Source: Bacteroidota bacterium (GTDB lineage Bacteria > Bacteroidota > Bacteroidia > Flavobacteriales > Weeksellaceae). Taken from it: DNA of 64,000 nucleotides. The notes under the pieces are model-generated. The model made no database searches. It was not told the origin of the DNA and saw only the letters and a list, made by a program, of their open reading frames with translations. Both the position numbers and the translations under genes were made by a program. The first letter of the stretch is position 1; each line of letters begins with the position of its first letter. Location of the stretch: assembly GCA_023422635.1 (NCBI GenBank), contig JAFAGO010000010.1, forward strand, positions 1 to 64,000, given 5' to 3'. Of the stretch, positions 33,505 through 43,259 are shown in pieces.

Positions 33505-36500
33505 ACTTTCAATGACCTTTTTATATTCTCTCGGGTATACTTTAACGAAGTGTTGTAGGTTATTTTCGAAATCTTGAAGCAAGTACGTCCCTAAAGTTGA
33601 TTTCGTAATTTCAACATGTTCGGCAATCATTGCATAAATAACTTCACGATCTTCATCGGTTAAGGTTTCAAGATCAGCCATTTCAGCGTTAAAGTTTTGA
33701 TTTACATTTTGATTCACATCCCAGATGTACGCAATTCCACCACTCATTCCAGCGCCAAAATTACGACCAACATTCCCTAAAATTAGTACCGTTCCACCCG
33801 TCATATATTCGCAACCATGATCGCCAATTCCTTCAACAACAGCGGTTGCGCCACTATTTCGAACCGCAAAACGTTCGCCTCCCATTCCGTTGATAAAAAC
33901 TTTTCCAGAAGTTGCACCATAAAGCGCAACATTACCGATAATAATATTCTCTTCTGCTTTTATTTTAGAACTTTCATCTGGAAAAACTGCCAATTTCGCT
34001 CCCGAAAGTCCTTTCCCAAAATAATCGTTGGCATCACCTTCCAAAATCATCGTCATCCCTTTATTACAGAATGCGCCAAAGCTTTGTCCGGCAGTTCCTT
34101 TAAACTTAAATTTCAGTGAATCTTCCGGCATTCCATCCGACTTATATTTTTTGGTTATTTCATGAGAAAGAATTGTTCCCGTCGCCCGATCAGTATTTTT
34201 AATCGGTGATTCCCAATATCCTTTTTCACTATTTTCAAGGGCATTTTTTGCGACTTCCCACATTTTAAATGAAATAGAGTCCGCCAAACCATGATCTTGT
34301 TCTTCCGATTTGATGATTGGCAAATCGGTTTCTGCCTTAAATAAAAGCGGACTTAAATCGATGTTTTGATGTTTCCAAAATTTTACATCTTGTTTCTTTA
34401 CCAAACATTGAGTTTGGCCAACCATTTCATCAATAGTTTTAAAACCGAGACTTGCCATAATTTCCCGCATTTCGGTCGCGAGAAAAACAAAATAATTCAC
34501 GAGATGATCAGGATCACCTTTGAATTTTTCTCGCAGTTCAGAATTTTGTGTTGCAATCCCAACAGGACAAGTATTGAGGTGACATTTTCTCATCAAAATA
34601 CAACCTTCTACAATTAAAGCTGAAGTGGCAATTCCCCATTCTTCTGCACCCAGCAAGGTAGCGACCGCTAAATCTCTTCCCGTTTTCACTTGTCCATCAA
34701 CTTGTAAAGTCACCCTTTGTCGCAATTGATTTTTAATTAAAGTTTGATGTGTTTCTGCCAAACCCAATTCCCAAGGAAGTCCAGTATGACGAATCGAACT
34801 CAAAGGTGAAGCTCCAGTTCCCCCATCATAACCTGAAATTAAAATATGATCCGCTTTCGCCTTTGCAACGCCAGATGCAATTGTTCCAACACCGGCTTTT
34901 GACACCAATTTAACGGAAATCCGAGCATGACGATTGGCGTTTTTCAAATCGAAAATCAATTGAGCCAAATCTTCAATGGAATAAATATCGTGATGTGGAG
35001 GTGGAGAAATTAAACCAACTCCAGGCGTCGAATGCCGAGTTTTACCAATCCAATCATCGACTTTATGACCAGGAAGTTGACCGCCTTCTCCAGGTTTTGC
35101 GCCTTGTGCCATTTTAATTTGAATTTCATCAGCTTCTGCCAAGTATCTCGCGGTAACGCCAAATCTTCCCGATGCCACTTGTTTAATAGCAGATTTCAAA
35201 TTGTCGCCATTCTTATCTAAATCATATCGAATTTCATCTTCTCCACCTTCGCCAGTATTGCTTTTTCCACCAATTCGGTTCATTGCAATCGCTAACGTTG
35301 AATGCGCTTCAAAAGAAATTGATCCGAAAGACATTGCTCCTGTTGCGAACCTTTTAAGAATATTTTCAATGGGTTCAACTTCTTCAATTGCAATTGATGG
35401 TCGATCGTTTTTAAATTCTAACAAACCACGAAGTAGAGCTGCATCTTCCGTACTTCGATTGACCATTCGAGAATATTTTTTAAAAATATCGTATCGATTA
35501 TTCCAAGTGGATTGTTGTAAAAGATGAACCGATTGCGGATTATATTGGTGAAATTCACTATTCACTTTCCATTGGTAAATTCCGCCAGCATTTAAAATCG
35601 GAACATCATCTGTTGGTGCAAATGCGACTTGATGTTTTACCAATGCTTCTTGAGCGATTTCATCAAAACCAATACCTTCAATTCTTGAAACTGCTCCACT
35701 AAAACAAGTATTCACTACAAATTTATTCAAACCGATAATTTCGAAAATTTGTGCGCCGTGATACGATTGTAACGTTGAAATTCCCATTTTAGAAAAGATT
35801 TTCAACAAGCCCAAACCAACTGCTTTTTTGTAATTGTTTTTCAGATGTTCCAAATTCGCATTTTCGCCAAATTCTCCTTCATTAAACATTTGACGAATAC
35901 TCGCCAAAGCCAAATAAGGATTAATCGCCGTTGCGCCAAAACCGAGCAAAGTCGCAAAATGATGAACCTCCCAAGCATCGCCAACTTCGAGCACCAAACC
36001 TACTCTCCTCCGAACTCCTTTCCGAATTAAATGGTGATGCACCGCTGAACATGCCAACAGCGAGGGAATAGCAGCGTGCTGAGAATCTAAAGATCGATCG
36101 GAAAGGATGATCACTTCAAAACCGTCGTCTACAGCATCCGTCGCATAACGACAAATTCGGTCGATGGCTTTTTTTAAACTTCCTGCTTTCCCATCTGCAT
36201 TAAAATATGTGTAAATTGTTTTCGCTTGAAATTTTCCCGTATCAACACTTCGTAATTTTTCAAGCTGAATGTTGTTAAGAATAGGCGTTTCTAACCGAAT
36301 GGAATGCGCAAAACTTTCGTCTTCTTCTAAAAGATTTCCGTTTCCGCCAATAATTGTTGTTAGCGACATTACGAGCTTTTCCCGGATAGGATCAATCGGT
36401 GGATTCGTTACTTGCGCGAATAATTGTTTAAAATACGAACTGAGGTGCTGCGGCCTTTTGCTTAGAACCGCTAACGGCGAATCGAAACCCATGGAACCAA

Positions 36501-37983
36501 TAGGTTCTTTGGATTCTAACGCCATCGATTTTACAATTAAATTCAAATCTTCTCGCGTGTAGCCAAACGCATTTTGGTATTTAAAAATATCTTCGGTTTG
36601 AAGCCGATTAAACTTCACCCGAGGATCCGCCAATTCATTTAAACTGATGTTCATTTTATCCAACCATTCGCGGTAGGGTTTTGAGGTGCAAATTTCTTTC
36701 TTCAATTCATCGTCGCTGATAATTTCACCTTTCAGCATATCGACCAAAAACATTTTTCCTGGCTGAAGACGACCTCTCTTCACTACTTTTTCTGGCGCCA
36801 CTGGAAGCGCTCCAGATTCTGAAGCCATCACCACAATATCATCACTCGTTACGCAATACCGCGAAGGGCGAAGTCCATTTCGATCAAGGGTTGCTCCAAT
36901 AATATCCCCATTGGTAAAAGAAATTGAGGCAGGACCATCCCAAGGTTCCATCATGCAGGCATGAAATTCATAAAAATTCTTTTTGTATTGCTCCATTTGC
37001 TCATGCCCGTCCCACGCTTCAGGAATAAGCATCATCATTGCATGCGGAAGCGATCTTCCGGAATGATAAAGTAGTTCCACCATATTATCCAAATAAGAGG
37101 AATCCGACTGACCCGGTTTCGTTAAAGGCAAAATCATATCCATTTCGTGCGCTGTAAAAGCATCACTACTAAAGGTTTTTTCTGAAGATTTCAACCAATT
37201 TAGATTGCCTCCAATGGTGTTGATCTCCCCATTATGCGCGATAAAACGGAAAGGTTGCGCCAAACTCCACGTTGGATTCGTATTGGTTGCGAAGCGCGAA
37301 TGCACCATTCCAAATGCCGAACGCATTCTTGGATCGGTGAGATCTTTAAAATAATCACGAATTTGTACGCTTCGGAGTTGACCTTTATAAATGAGTTTTT
37401 TGCAAGAAAAGGAAGCTACATAAAAACCAATAGGATCGTTTGTGGTGACATTGGTATTTTGATGGGAAATATAATTTCGGAAAACGAAAAGCTTTTTTTC
37501 AAAGTCTTTTTCGGAATCGATATCGTAAGGACGTTCCACGAAAACCATTTCCATAACAGGTTCTACGCTTTTCGCAAGATTACCCAAGTCGGTATTGGAA
37601 ACAGGAACTGGGCGGTATCCTAAAATTTTCAGTCCAAGTTTATCTGCAGATTGCTGAATAATCTCTTTACATTCATCCCGAATAAACGAATTCTTCGGAA
37701 AGAAAAGCATTCCTACGCCGTAGAATCCAGGATCGGGCAAATCGAAACCGCAGTTTAATGCCTCATCATATAATAGTTCATGGGGAATCTGTATTTGAAT
37801 TCCTGCGCCATCTCCGGTATTGCTTTCGTAGCCCGTTGCGCCGCGGTGTTCCATATTTTCGAGCATCGTAATGGCATCGCTAACAATTTTAAAAGATTTT
37901 ACTCCTTTAATATGCGCCACGAAACCTACTCCACAGGAATCAAAATCAAATTCCGGACGGTATAATCCATATCCAGTTTTCAT
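33484..37983 (-). CDS. gltB: Glutamate synthase large subunit
   Basis: 1499 residues from the ATG at 37983; a GTG at 37989 would add two. The class II glutaminase domain follows a short propeptide, with the nucleophile Cys in DSCGVGF (residue 17). The FMN/2-oxoglutarate synthase domain includes the 3Fe-4S cysteines in MRKCHLNTCPVGIA and the GGTGASPLSSIRH loop. The C-terminal GXGXG beta-helix domain is present. The last five codons and the stop lie inside a heptanucleotide repeat array, so the C-terminal tail is repeat-derived. Confidence 0.96.
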   Translation of the reverse strand: MKTGYGLYRPEFDFDSCGVGFVAHIKGVKSFKIVSDAITMLENMEHRGATGYESNTGDGAGIQIQIPHELLYDEALNCGFDLPDPGFYGVGMLFFPKNSFIRDECKEIIQQSADKLGLKILGYRPVPVSNTDLGNLAKSVEPVMEMVFVERPYDIDSEKDFEKKLFVFRNYISHQNTNVTTNDPIGFYVASFSCKKLIYKGQLRSVQIRDYFKDLTDPRMRSAFGMVHSRFATNTNPTWSLAQPFRFIAHNGEINTIGGNLNWLKSSEKTFSSDAFTAHEMDMILPLTKPGQSDSSYLDNMVELLYHSGRSLPHAMMMLIPEAWDGHEQMEQYKKNFYEFHACMMEPWDGPASISFTNGDIIGATLDRNGLRPSRYCVTSDDIVVMASESGALPVAPEKVVKRGRLQPGKMFLVDMLKGEIISDDELKKEICTSKPYREWLDKMNISLNELADPRVKFNRLQTEDIFKYQNAFGYTREDLNLIVKSMALESKEPIGSMGFDSPLAVLSKRPQHLSSYFKQLFAQVTNPPIDPIREKLVMSLTTIIGGNGNLLEEDESFAHSIRLETPILNNIQLEKLRSVDTGKFQAKTIYTYFNADGKAGSLKKAIDRICRYATDAVDDGFEVIILSDRSLDSQHAAIPSLLACSAVHHHLIRKGVRRRVGLVLEVGDAWEVHHFATLLGFGATAINPYLALASIRQMFNEGEFGENANLEHLKNNYKKAVGLGLLKIFSKMGISTLQSYHGAQIFEIIGLNKFVVNTCFSGAVSRIEGIGFDEIAQEALVKHQVAFAPTDDVPILNAGGIYQWKVNSEFHQYNPQSVHLLQQSTWNNRYDIFKKYSRMVNRSTEDAALLRGLLEFKNDRPSIAIEEVEPIENILKRFATGAMSFGSISFEAHSTLAIAMNRIGGKSNTGEGGEDEIRYDLDKNGDNLKSAIKQVASGRFGVTARYLAEADEIQIKMAQGAKPGEGGQLPGHKVDDWIGKTRHSTPGVGLISPPPHHDIYSIEDLAQLIFDLKNANRHARISVKLVSKAGVGTIASGVAKAKADHILISGYDGGTGASPLSSIRHTGLPWELGLAETHQTLIKNQLRQRVTLQVDGQVKTGRDLAVATLLGAEEWGIATSALIVEGCILMRKCHLNTCPVGIATQNSELREKFKGDPDHLVNYFVFLATEMREIMASLGFKTIDEMVGQTQCLVKKQDVKFWKHQNIDLSPLLFKAETDLPIIKSEEQDHGLADSISFKMWEVAKNALENSEKGYWESPIKNTDRATGTILSHEITKKYKSDGMPEDSLKFKFKGTAGQSFGAFCNKGMTMILEGDANDYFGKGLSGAKLAVFPDESSKIKAEENIIIGNVALYGATSGKVFINGMGGERFAVRNSGATAVVEGIGDHGCEYMTGGTVLILGNVGRNFGAGMSGGIAYIWDVNQNVNQNFNAEMADLETLTDEDREVIYAMIAEHVEITKSTLGTYLLQDFENNLQHFVKVYPREYKKVIESRIEVGS

Positions 37984-38357
37984 GTTCACGTTTCATTTAA
38001 GATTTGTTATATTTTCAAAAGAAGCAACAATGTTATAAATAATACCTAAAAAATCAAAATATTTTTTATTATCTTTTTTGAAATTAACAAATATTAATAT
38101 TGATACATCAACAACGGATTAAATTTTATTTAGAATTGAAGACAACAAACAAGGCACGCACAAATTGCTAAAAACCAATAAGATACATATATATAGAATT
38201 CGAACAGTATTCAATTCTATAAAAGTGAAATTTCTATTTTTTGCATAATATGTAAGAAAACATTTTTATTCTTACTAAAAAGCCAGCATAAAACTTTATT
38301 GAATTCGTATTGAAGCAAATGATTTTGGGAATTCTCCGAGGGCATAAATTACAAAAA
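37984..38357. other. 374-bp intergenic region upstream of gltB
   Basis: Very AT-rich, with no credible ORF. It must hold the gltB promoter, but no exact TAnnTTTG was found on the minus strand. An 8-bp dyad ATAGAATT/AATTCTAT (38193-38200 with 38213-38220, 12-bp spacer) could be an operator. Confidence 0.4.
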
Positions 38358-38385
38358 AAATCGCAGCTATAGAAAACTGCGATTT
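38358..38385 (-). terminator. Rho-independent terminator of the butyrolactone operon
   Basis: A 9-bp stem AAATCGCAG/CTGCGATTT with a ten-base loop and a U-run on the minus strand, 19 bp after the SSADH stop. Confidence 0.85.
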
Positions 38386-38403
38386 GATATTGGTCTAGTA
38401 TTT

Positions 38404-39849
38404 TTATTGAACGTTGCCTGTACAAATATACTTGAGTTCCACGAAATCATCAAGACCATAAACAGAACCTTCTCGACCTTGCCCAGAATGTTTGATTCCT
38501 CCGAAAGGCGCAACCTCTGTAGAAATTAAACCTTCGTTTACGCCAACCATTCCGTATTCTAAAGCTTCACTTACGCGATAGGTTCGATTAAGATCTTTTG
38601 TGTAGAAGTAGGAAGCCAATCCAAACTCCGTATCATTGGCCATTTCTACCGCTTCCTGTTCCGTTTTAAATCTAAAAATCGGTGCAATTGGACCAAAAAT
38701 TTCCTCTTTAGCGAATTTCATTTTTGAATTTGCTTCAGTAATTACAGTAGGTTCAAAGAAAAAATTATCTAATTTTTTACCGCCATGCACAATTTTTCCA
38801 CCTTTTTTCTCAGCGTCCGCCACCATATCTTCCATACGCTCAATCGCTTTGGAATTGATTAGCGGTCCAAAATTCACTTCTTCTTCTATTCCACTTCCAA
38901 TTTTAAATTCAGCAACTTTTTGTACAAATTTCTTCACAAAATCATCATAAACTTCATCATGAACTAAAATGCGATTTACGCAAACACACGTTTGACCCGA
39001 AAATCTAAATTTTCCCGCAAAAGCGCCTTTAACTGCCAAATCAATATCAGCATCTTCGAAGACAATGAAAGGTGCATTTCCACCCAATTCAAGACTTAGC
39101 TTTTTTAAATCGTCACTGCATTGCTTCATTAAAATTTTCCCTACTCTTGTTGAACCGGTAAACGAGATTTTGGCCACTTTTGGATTTTCACAAAGCTCTT
39201 TCCCCATCTCTGAGGAATCCTTACCCACAACAACATTTACAACTCCTTTTGGAAAACCAGCTTTCTCCGCCAAAAATGCTAACGCTAATGCTGTAAACGG
39301 AGTTGCCTCGCTAGGACGGGTTACTGTTGTGCAGCCCACCGCTAACGCTGGAGCAATTTTCCGTGTAATCATTGCTAACGGAAAATTCCAGGGTGTTAAT
39401 GCACCCACAACTCCAACCGGTTGTTTAATCACCGAAATTCTTCTATCGGTGGTATATCCAGGAATAATTGCACCATTATTTCGCTTTGCTTCTTCGGCAA
39501 ACCATTGGATAAATGACGCTCCATAATCAACTTCACCTCGGCATTCAGCAAGTGGTTTTCCAGATTCTAAAGCCATGATGTACGAAAGTTCTTCTTTGTG
39601 ATTAATGATTTCCTGAAACCATTGATTCAAAATTATTGATCGTTCTTTTACCGTTTTACCTTTCCATTCTGGGAAAGCATTTTTCGCAGCATCAATCGCT
39701 TCTTTTACAAGTGTTCGATCATCTGAAAACACCTCACCAACTTTAGAACCACCTGCTGGATTGGTGACGGTAATTTTGGACTTTGAAAGCGTTTTCCAAG
39801 CTCCGTTAATATATGATTTTTCGAAAATCAGCTTTTTGTATGTCTCCAT
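38404..39849 (-). CDS. NAD(P)-dependent succinate-semialdehyde dehydrogenase (BlcA/AttK-like)
   Basis: A 481-residue aldehyde dehydrogenase. The cofactor site is in FTGSTRVGKILM, the general-base Glu in LELGGNAPF, and the catalytic Cys in FSGQTCVCVNR. SSADH-type features include PWNFPLAMITRK and the C-terminal PFGGIKHSGQGREG. It oxidises succinate semialdehyde to succinate. It ends a tight three-gene run after a lactonase and an alcohol dehydrogenase (2-bp gap), an order that points to gamma-butyrolactone breakdown as in Agrobacterium blcABC. A gabD role in GABA breakdown is the alternative. Confidence 0.9.
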   Translation of the reverse strand: METYKKLIFEKSYINGAWKTLSKSKITVTNPAGGSKVGEVFSDDRTLVKEAIDAAKNAFPEWKGKTVKERSIILNQWFQEIINHKEELSYIMALESGKPLAECRGEVDYGASFIQWFAEEAKRNNGAIIPGYTTDRRISVIKQPVGVVGALTPWNFPLAMITRKIAPALAVGCTTVTRPSEATPFTALALAFLAEKAGFPKGVVNVVVGKDSSEMGKELCENPKVAKISFTGSTRVGKILMKQCSDDLKKLSLELGGNAPFIVFEDADIDLAVKGAFAGKFRFSGQTCVCVNRILVHDEVYDDFVKKFVQKVAEFKIGSGIEEEVNFGPLINSKAIERMEDMVADAEKKGGKIVHGGKKLDNFFFEPTVITEANSKMKFAKEEIFGPIAPIFRFKTEQEAVEMANDTEFGLASYFYTKDLNRTYRVSEALEYGMVGVNEGLISTEVAPFGGIKHSGQGREGSVYGLDDFVELKYICTGNVQ

Positions 39850-39851
39850 AT

Positions 39852-40979
39852 TTAATCAAATAAAATTACTTGTCGAATTGCTTCACCCGCTGCTAAACGT
39901 TCAAAACCTTCATTAATATCTTCCAATTTAATTCGATGGGTGATTAGTTTATCCACTGGCAATCTACCCGCTTTATACATTTGCATAAAATTAGGAATAT
40001 CTACTCTCGGAACACAACTTCCCAAATAACATCCTTTCAAGGATTTTTCCTGACCTACCAATGTTAAAGGATTTAAAGAATACCTTTCTTTAGGATTGGG
40101 TAACGCTCCAGTAACCGTTCTACCACCACGCGCAGTAGCATTAAAAGCAAAATCTAACGCAGGCATTGCCCCAGCAAATTCCACTGATAAATCCACGCCA
40201 TTATTGGTAAGGTCTTTAACTTGATCTAAAGCTTTATCATCTGCTGAGTTCACAAATGCATCCGCGCCAAAATCTTTTGCTAATTTGAGTTTGCTTTCGC
40301 TAATGTCAGCAGCGATAACTTTTGATGCTCCTGCTGCATTCGCTCCCATAATGGCCGCTAAACCAACACCACCAAGACCAACGACTAAAACCGATTCACC
40401 TGCATGAAATTCACCCGTGTGAACCACAGCTCCAACTCCCGTCATAACTGCACAACCAAATAGCGCAGCAACTTCGAAGGGAATTTCTTTATCAATTTTC
40501 ACAAGAGAATGGATGCTTGCCACCGTGTAATCCGCAAATCCAGAAACACCAATATGATGGTAGTAGTATTTTCCATCTTTATGAATCTTACGATCGCCAT
40601 TGAGAAGCGTTCCATCATTATTTGCTTTTGCGCCTGGTTCGCAAAGCGCCGGACGTCCTGATTGACAGAATTTACAATGTCCACATGTTGGTAAAAAAGC
40701 GAAAACAACATGATCTCCTTTTTTAAAATCAGTAACATGCTCGCCCACCTCTTCAATAACTCCCGATGCTTCATGACCTAACACCATAGGAACTGGCCGA
40801 GGACGATTACCATCCACCACAGACAAATCGGAATGACAAATTCCTGCGGCTTTAATTTTGATGAGAACTTCTTCAAAACCTGGTGGATCCAATTCTACTT
40901 CTTCTATCGTAAGCGGTTTCGATTGAGTGTATGGTCTTTCGTGACCTATTTTGTGCAATACTGCTGCTCTTGTTTTCAT
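39852..40979 (-). CDS. Zn-dependent alcohol dehydrogenase (BlcB/AttL-like)
   Basis: A 375-residue MDR-superfamily enzyme. The catalytic zinc site includes GICHSD and LGHEASGVIEEVG. Structural zinc cysteines are in CGHCKFCQSGRPALC, and the NAD site is GLGGVGLAAI. In the proposed pathway it converts gamma-hydroxybutyrate to succinate semialdehyde. It lies between the lactonase (5-bp gap) and the SSADH (2-bp gap). Confidence 0.88.
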   Translation of the reverse strand: MKTRAAVLHKIGHERPYTQSKPLTIEEVELDPPGFEEVLIKIKAAGICHSDLSVVDGNRPRPVPMVLGHEASGVIEEVGEHVTDFKKGDHVVFAFLPTCGHCKFCQSGRPALCEPGAKANNDGTLLNGDRKIHKDGKYYYHHIGVSGFADYTVASIHSLVKIDKEIPFEVAALFGCAVMTGVGAVVHTGEFHAGESVLVVGLGGVGLAAIMGANAAGASKVIAADISESKLKLAKDFGADAFVNSADDKALDQVKDLTNNGVDLSVEFAGAMPALDFAFNATARGGRTVTGALPNPKERYSLNPLTLVGQEKSLKGCYLGSCVPRVDIPNFMQMYKAGRLPVDKLITHRIKLEDINEGFERLAAGEAIRQVILFD

Positions 40980-40984
40980 ACCTA

Positions 40985-41782
40985 TTAATTATAATATTCT
41001 TGTGGTCCTTTTTTAAATTCTTTCCATTTTATAGGATCATGCCCCGTAACTACGAGTGCATCGGTTTGATCTGCAATTTCCCTAAGTTTCGCGACTGACC
41101 GAACGGAATCCACAGCGGAAGCTAAAAATCCCGGAAGCGCCTTTTCATCCCAATGATCTGTTGTATATGCTGCATCGACTGCAAGCAAAATAGAACCATC
41201 ATTTGGCAAATTGATTAAAAAACTGCAATGTCCTGGTGAATGTCCTGGTGTTGGAATCATTTGTATTGTTCCATCGCCAAAAACATCATAAACTTCATTT
41301 CGTTCAACTTCGATAAAATTCCACTTTAAATTAGGTTTGTCAAAATCTTTACGGATGTACCCTCCAGCAGCAAACCAATCTGCACTGAAAGCATACTCAT
41401 ATTCTTTACGATGTACAACATGCGTTGCATTCGGAAATCTGCCAACAGCGCCCGTATGATCCAAATGCAAGTGCGATTGCAAAACGTACTTACTCGAGCT
41501 TTTATCGATTCCTAATTTGTATAGAACATTTTCACAACCTTCATCTTCGGACATTTCTGGCCAATAAACTTCTGTTATACCGCCCCAATGTTTCACGGGA
41601 TCAATTGCGCATTCAACTGCATTTCCGCCATCAATCACCACATTTCCCTTTGGATGAATAATGAGATACCAAGGAACTGGAATTTCATAAGGATCTAGGG
41701 AAGCGTTCATTTTAATATTGTTTTCTTTACATTTCAAAACGCCTGTTTGAAACATATACAATTTAATCTCAGATGTGTTCAT
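40985..41782 (-). CDS. Metallo-beta-lactamase-fold lactonase (BlcC/AttM-like)
   Basis: 265 residues from the ATG at 41782; the frame extends to a TTG at 41821. The zinc motif is SHLHLDHTGAVG (H104, H106, D108, H109), with TPGHSPGHCSF and VTGHDP further on. The sequence style (LKCKxxNIKMN, EIPVPW, HWGG, FAAGGYIRKDFDKP, ALPGFLAS) closely recalls Agrobacterium AttM/BlcC, which opens gamma-butyrolactone and also N-acyl homoserine lactones. It is the first gene of the three-gene catabolic operon. No blcR-like regulator is adjacent. Confidence 0.88.
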   Translation of the reverse strand: MNTSEIKLYMFQTGVLKCKENNIKMNASLDPYEIPVPWYLIIHPKGNVVIDGGNAVECAIDPVKHWGGITEVYWPEMSEDEGCENVLYKLGIDKSSSKYVLQSHLHLDHTGAVGRFPNATHVVHRKEYEYAFSADWFAAGGYIRKDFDKPNLKWNFIEVERNEVYDVFGDGTIQMIPTPGHSPGHCSFLINLPNDGSILLAVDAAYTTDHWDEKALPGFLASAVDSVRSVAKLREIADQTDALVVTGHDPIKWKEFKKGPQEYYN

Positions 41783-41852
41783 ATTTTTCTTTATAAGATA
41801 GAAAAAATATCGACATTGCAATAAAAAGTTAAAACACTACAAATCAACGCAT

Positions 41853-41876
41853 AAAAAAAAGCGAACCAAGTTCGCT
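41853..41876 (-). terminator. Terminator with stem AGCGAAC/GTTCGCT, copy 1
   Basis: A 7-bp stem (41860-41866 with 41870-41876), a three-base loop and eight U on the minus strand, downstream of the LysS-tail mini-ORF. The same stem sequence terminates lysS itself at 45354-45374. Confidence 0.8.
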
Positions 41877-41950
41877 TCCGTTTTTTTTATCTCAAAAAAT
41901 GCTAATTATTCTTAAAAGACGTTTTATTTAACCAATTCAAATAAAGTATA

Positions 41951-42067
41951 TTAGAGTTGTTTCATCAATAATTGATCATCGATTTTCTCCACTTTTACCA
42001 AATTGTTTTTGGTTAAAGTTTTAGAAGCTTTATCCCATTTTTTGCCGGAAAGGCTGTAGTTGTTCAT
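41951..42067 (-). CDS. Free-standing LysS C-terminal tail peptide
   Basis: A 38-residue ORF with its own ATG (42067). It begins MNNYS and then repeats the C-terminal tail of LysS: LSGKKWDKASKTLTKNNL, then VKVEKIDD and a different end (QLLMKQL instead of VLLMMKLV). 62 bp are identical to the real lysS 3' end at 45440-45501. It has a terminator with the lysS-type stem. It may be a displaced lysS 3' end that happens to keep an ATG, or a translated small protein; the sequence does not decide. Confidence 0.5.
   Translation of the reverse strand: MNNYSLSGKKWDKASKTLTKNNLVKVEKIDDQLLMKQL
41991..42052. repeat. 62-bp exact direct repeat, left copy (lysS 3' end)
   Basis: Identical base for base to 45440-45501 and in the same orientation. 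The similarity continues with mismatches to about 41963. The two copies bracket the three-gene peroxidase cassette (about 3.4 kb). Confidence 0.9.
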
Positions 42068-42106
42068 CTAATAAAATTCGTTAAAGTGTGTAAAAACGGT
42101 TGGAAA

Positions 42107-43249
42107 TCAATCATAAATTTTATAAAAATCGGGGTCAAAGGCTTCATCAAGATTTTTCGGTTCCTTTCTTTTTTTATGATTGAGATCGTGTCGAGTTGTG
42201 GATGACGTAACATAAGCAGATTGGCGAGACCGTTGAAGATTTCCAATGGGCGAATTTTCTTCAATGGTACGGAATGGTGTGAATGACAAATTTTCCATCA
42301 CTTCAAAATTGCTGTTTTCCGGGACTTCCTGTTTTGGAATCGTAATTTTTGCAACCGTTCTGAACGGCGACAATTCTTGCGGCCATTCTTCCGTAAGATC
42401 GTTAATCGGCATTTTTTTTAAGTCTTTGCACAACTGTATTTGCAACTCAAAAGTCAGTTCGTTTTTTGCAATTTCCTTAATGATAGCTTTGCGATAGGGC
42501 CAATCTGCACTTTCGATGTCAACATCTTTTTCGGTAATGGCATTTTTGGTTTGTTCGGTTGGCACAATGCGGACTTTTGCCATATAATCGCCGTGACGAA
42601 CGGCTCCCATACTGTAAAATTCGTACAGGAAACTGTTGATGGAAGGTATTTTTTCAAACGTTTTTAAAGCGCCCAATTCTTTCAAAGCTTCAAAATTCGG
42701 GAATGCTTTTTTATTTTCTGTTACCCAAAGTGCTGCAAATTCCAGTTTTCCCAAAGCTCCTCTCTCAAAAAAATCATTAATGGTTAAAAACAGTTTGGAG
42801 ATAAATACGTAGTGTTCGGCAGTGTTGCAAAAAAACACAGGATTGTTGATAAGGTTAAAATCCACATTAGGAGAATCCTCTTCTCCCGGAGCGAGTTTTT
42901 TTCCTTCGATTCCGAAAATTTTAATCGCAAATCCTTGTGCATTCCCACTCAGTTTATCCGGCAAAACTCTGGAAGAACCATTCGAAAAGCGAACGACGGC
43001 TTCGTATATTCCGGGTTTGGCATAAATGCCCTGGGCTAGTTCCGGTGCGAGATTTCCCAAAATTTCTACCTCCGCCTTTAAAACGGCATATCCGTTTGCG
43101 TGTGCATCCCGGGTATGGTGCGAGGTTTTGCTTATTTCCGGCGTATTTCGGATATAATCTACAATGTCTTTATTGATTTTGGCTATGTACTGGTCAAAAT
43201 TTTCAGGAATTTCTTCCAGATCATAACTGTATTTTATGTAGTCGCTCAT
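42107..43249 (-). CDS. Catalase-family (SrpA-like) heme protein
   Basis: 380 residues from the ATG at 43249; the GTG at 43270 overlaps the DyP gene. It resembles the distant catalase-like heme family: HTRDAHANGYAVLKAEVEIL near the N-terminus (putative distal His), VRFSNGSSRVLPDKLSGNAQGFAIKIFG, then VDFNLINNPVFFCN and MGAVRHGDYMAKVRIVP. It is shorter than true monofunctional catalases (about 480 or more). It directly follows the DyP peroxidase gene and probably detoxifies peroxides or uses them on an unknown substrate. Confidence 0.82.
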   Translation of the reverse strand: MSDYIKYSYDLEEIPENFDQYIAKINKDIVDYIRNTPEISKTSHHTRDAHANGYAVLKAEVEILGNLAPELAQGIYAKPGIYEAVVRFSNGSSRVLPDKLSGNAQGFAIKIFGIEGKKLAPGEEDSPNVDFNLINNPVFFCNTAEHYVFISKLFLTINDFFERGALGKLEFAALWVTENKKAFPNFEALKELGALKTFEKIPSINSFLYEFYSMGAVRHGDYMAKVRIVPTEQTKNAITEKDVDIESADWPYRKAIIKEIAKNELTFELQIQLCKDLKKMPINDLTEEWPQELSPFRTVAKITIPKQEVPENSNFEVMENLSFTPFRTIEENSPIGNLQRSRQSAYVTSSTTRHDLNHKKRKEPKNLDEAFDPDFYKIYD

Positions 43250-43259
43250 TTTTTTCGTT

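Noticed and set aside
38234..38425. 63-codon ORF before the SSADH gene
   Set aside because: It crosses the terminator hairpin and the SSADH 3' end, with no start signal or protein-like features.
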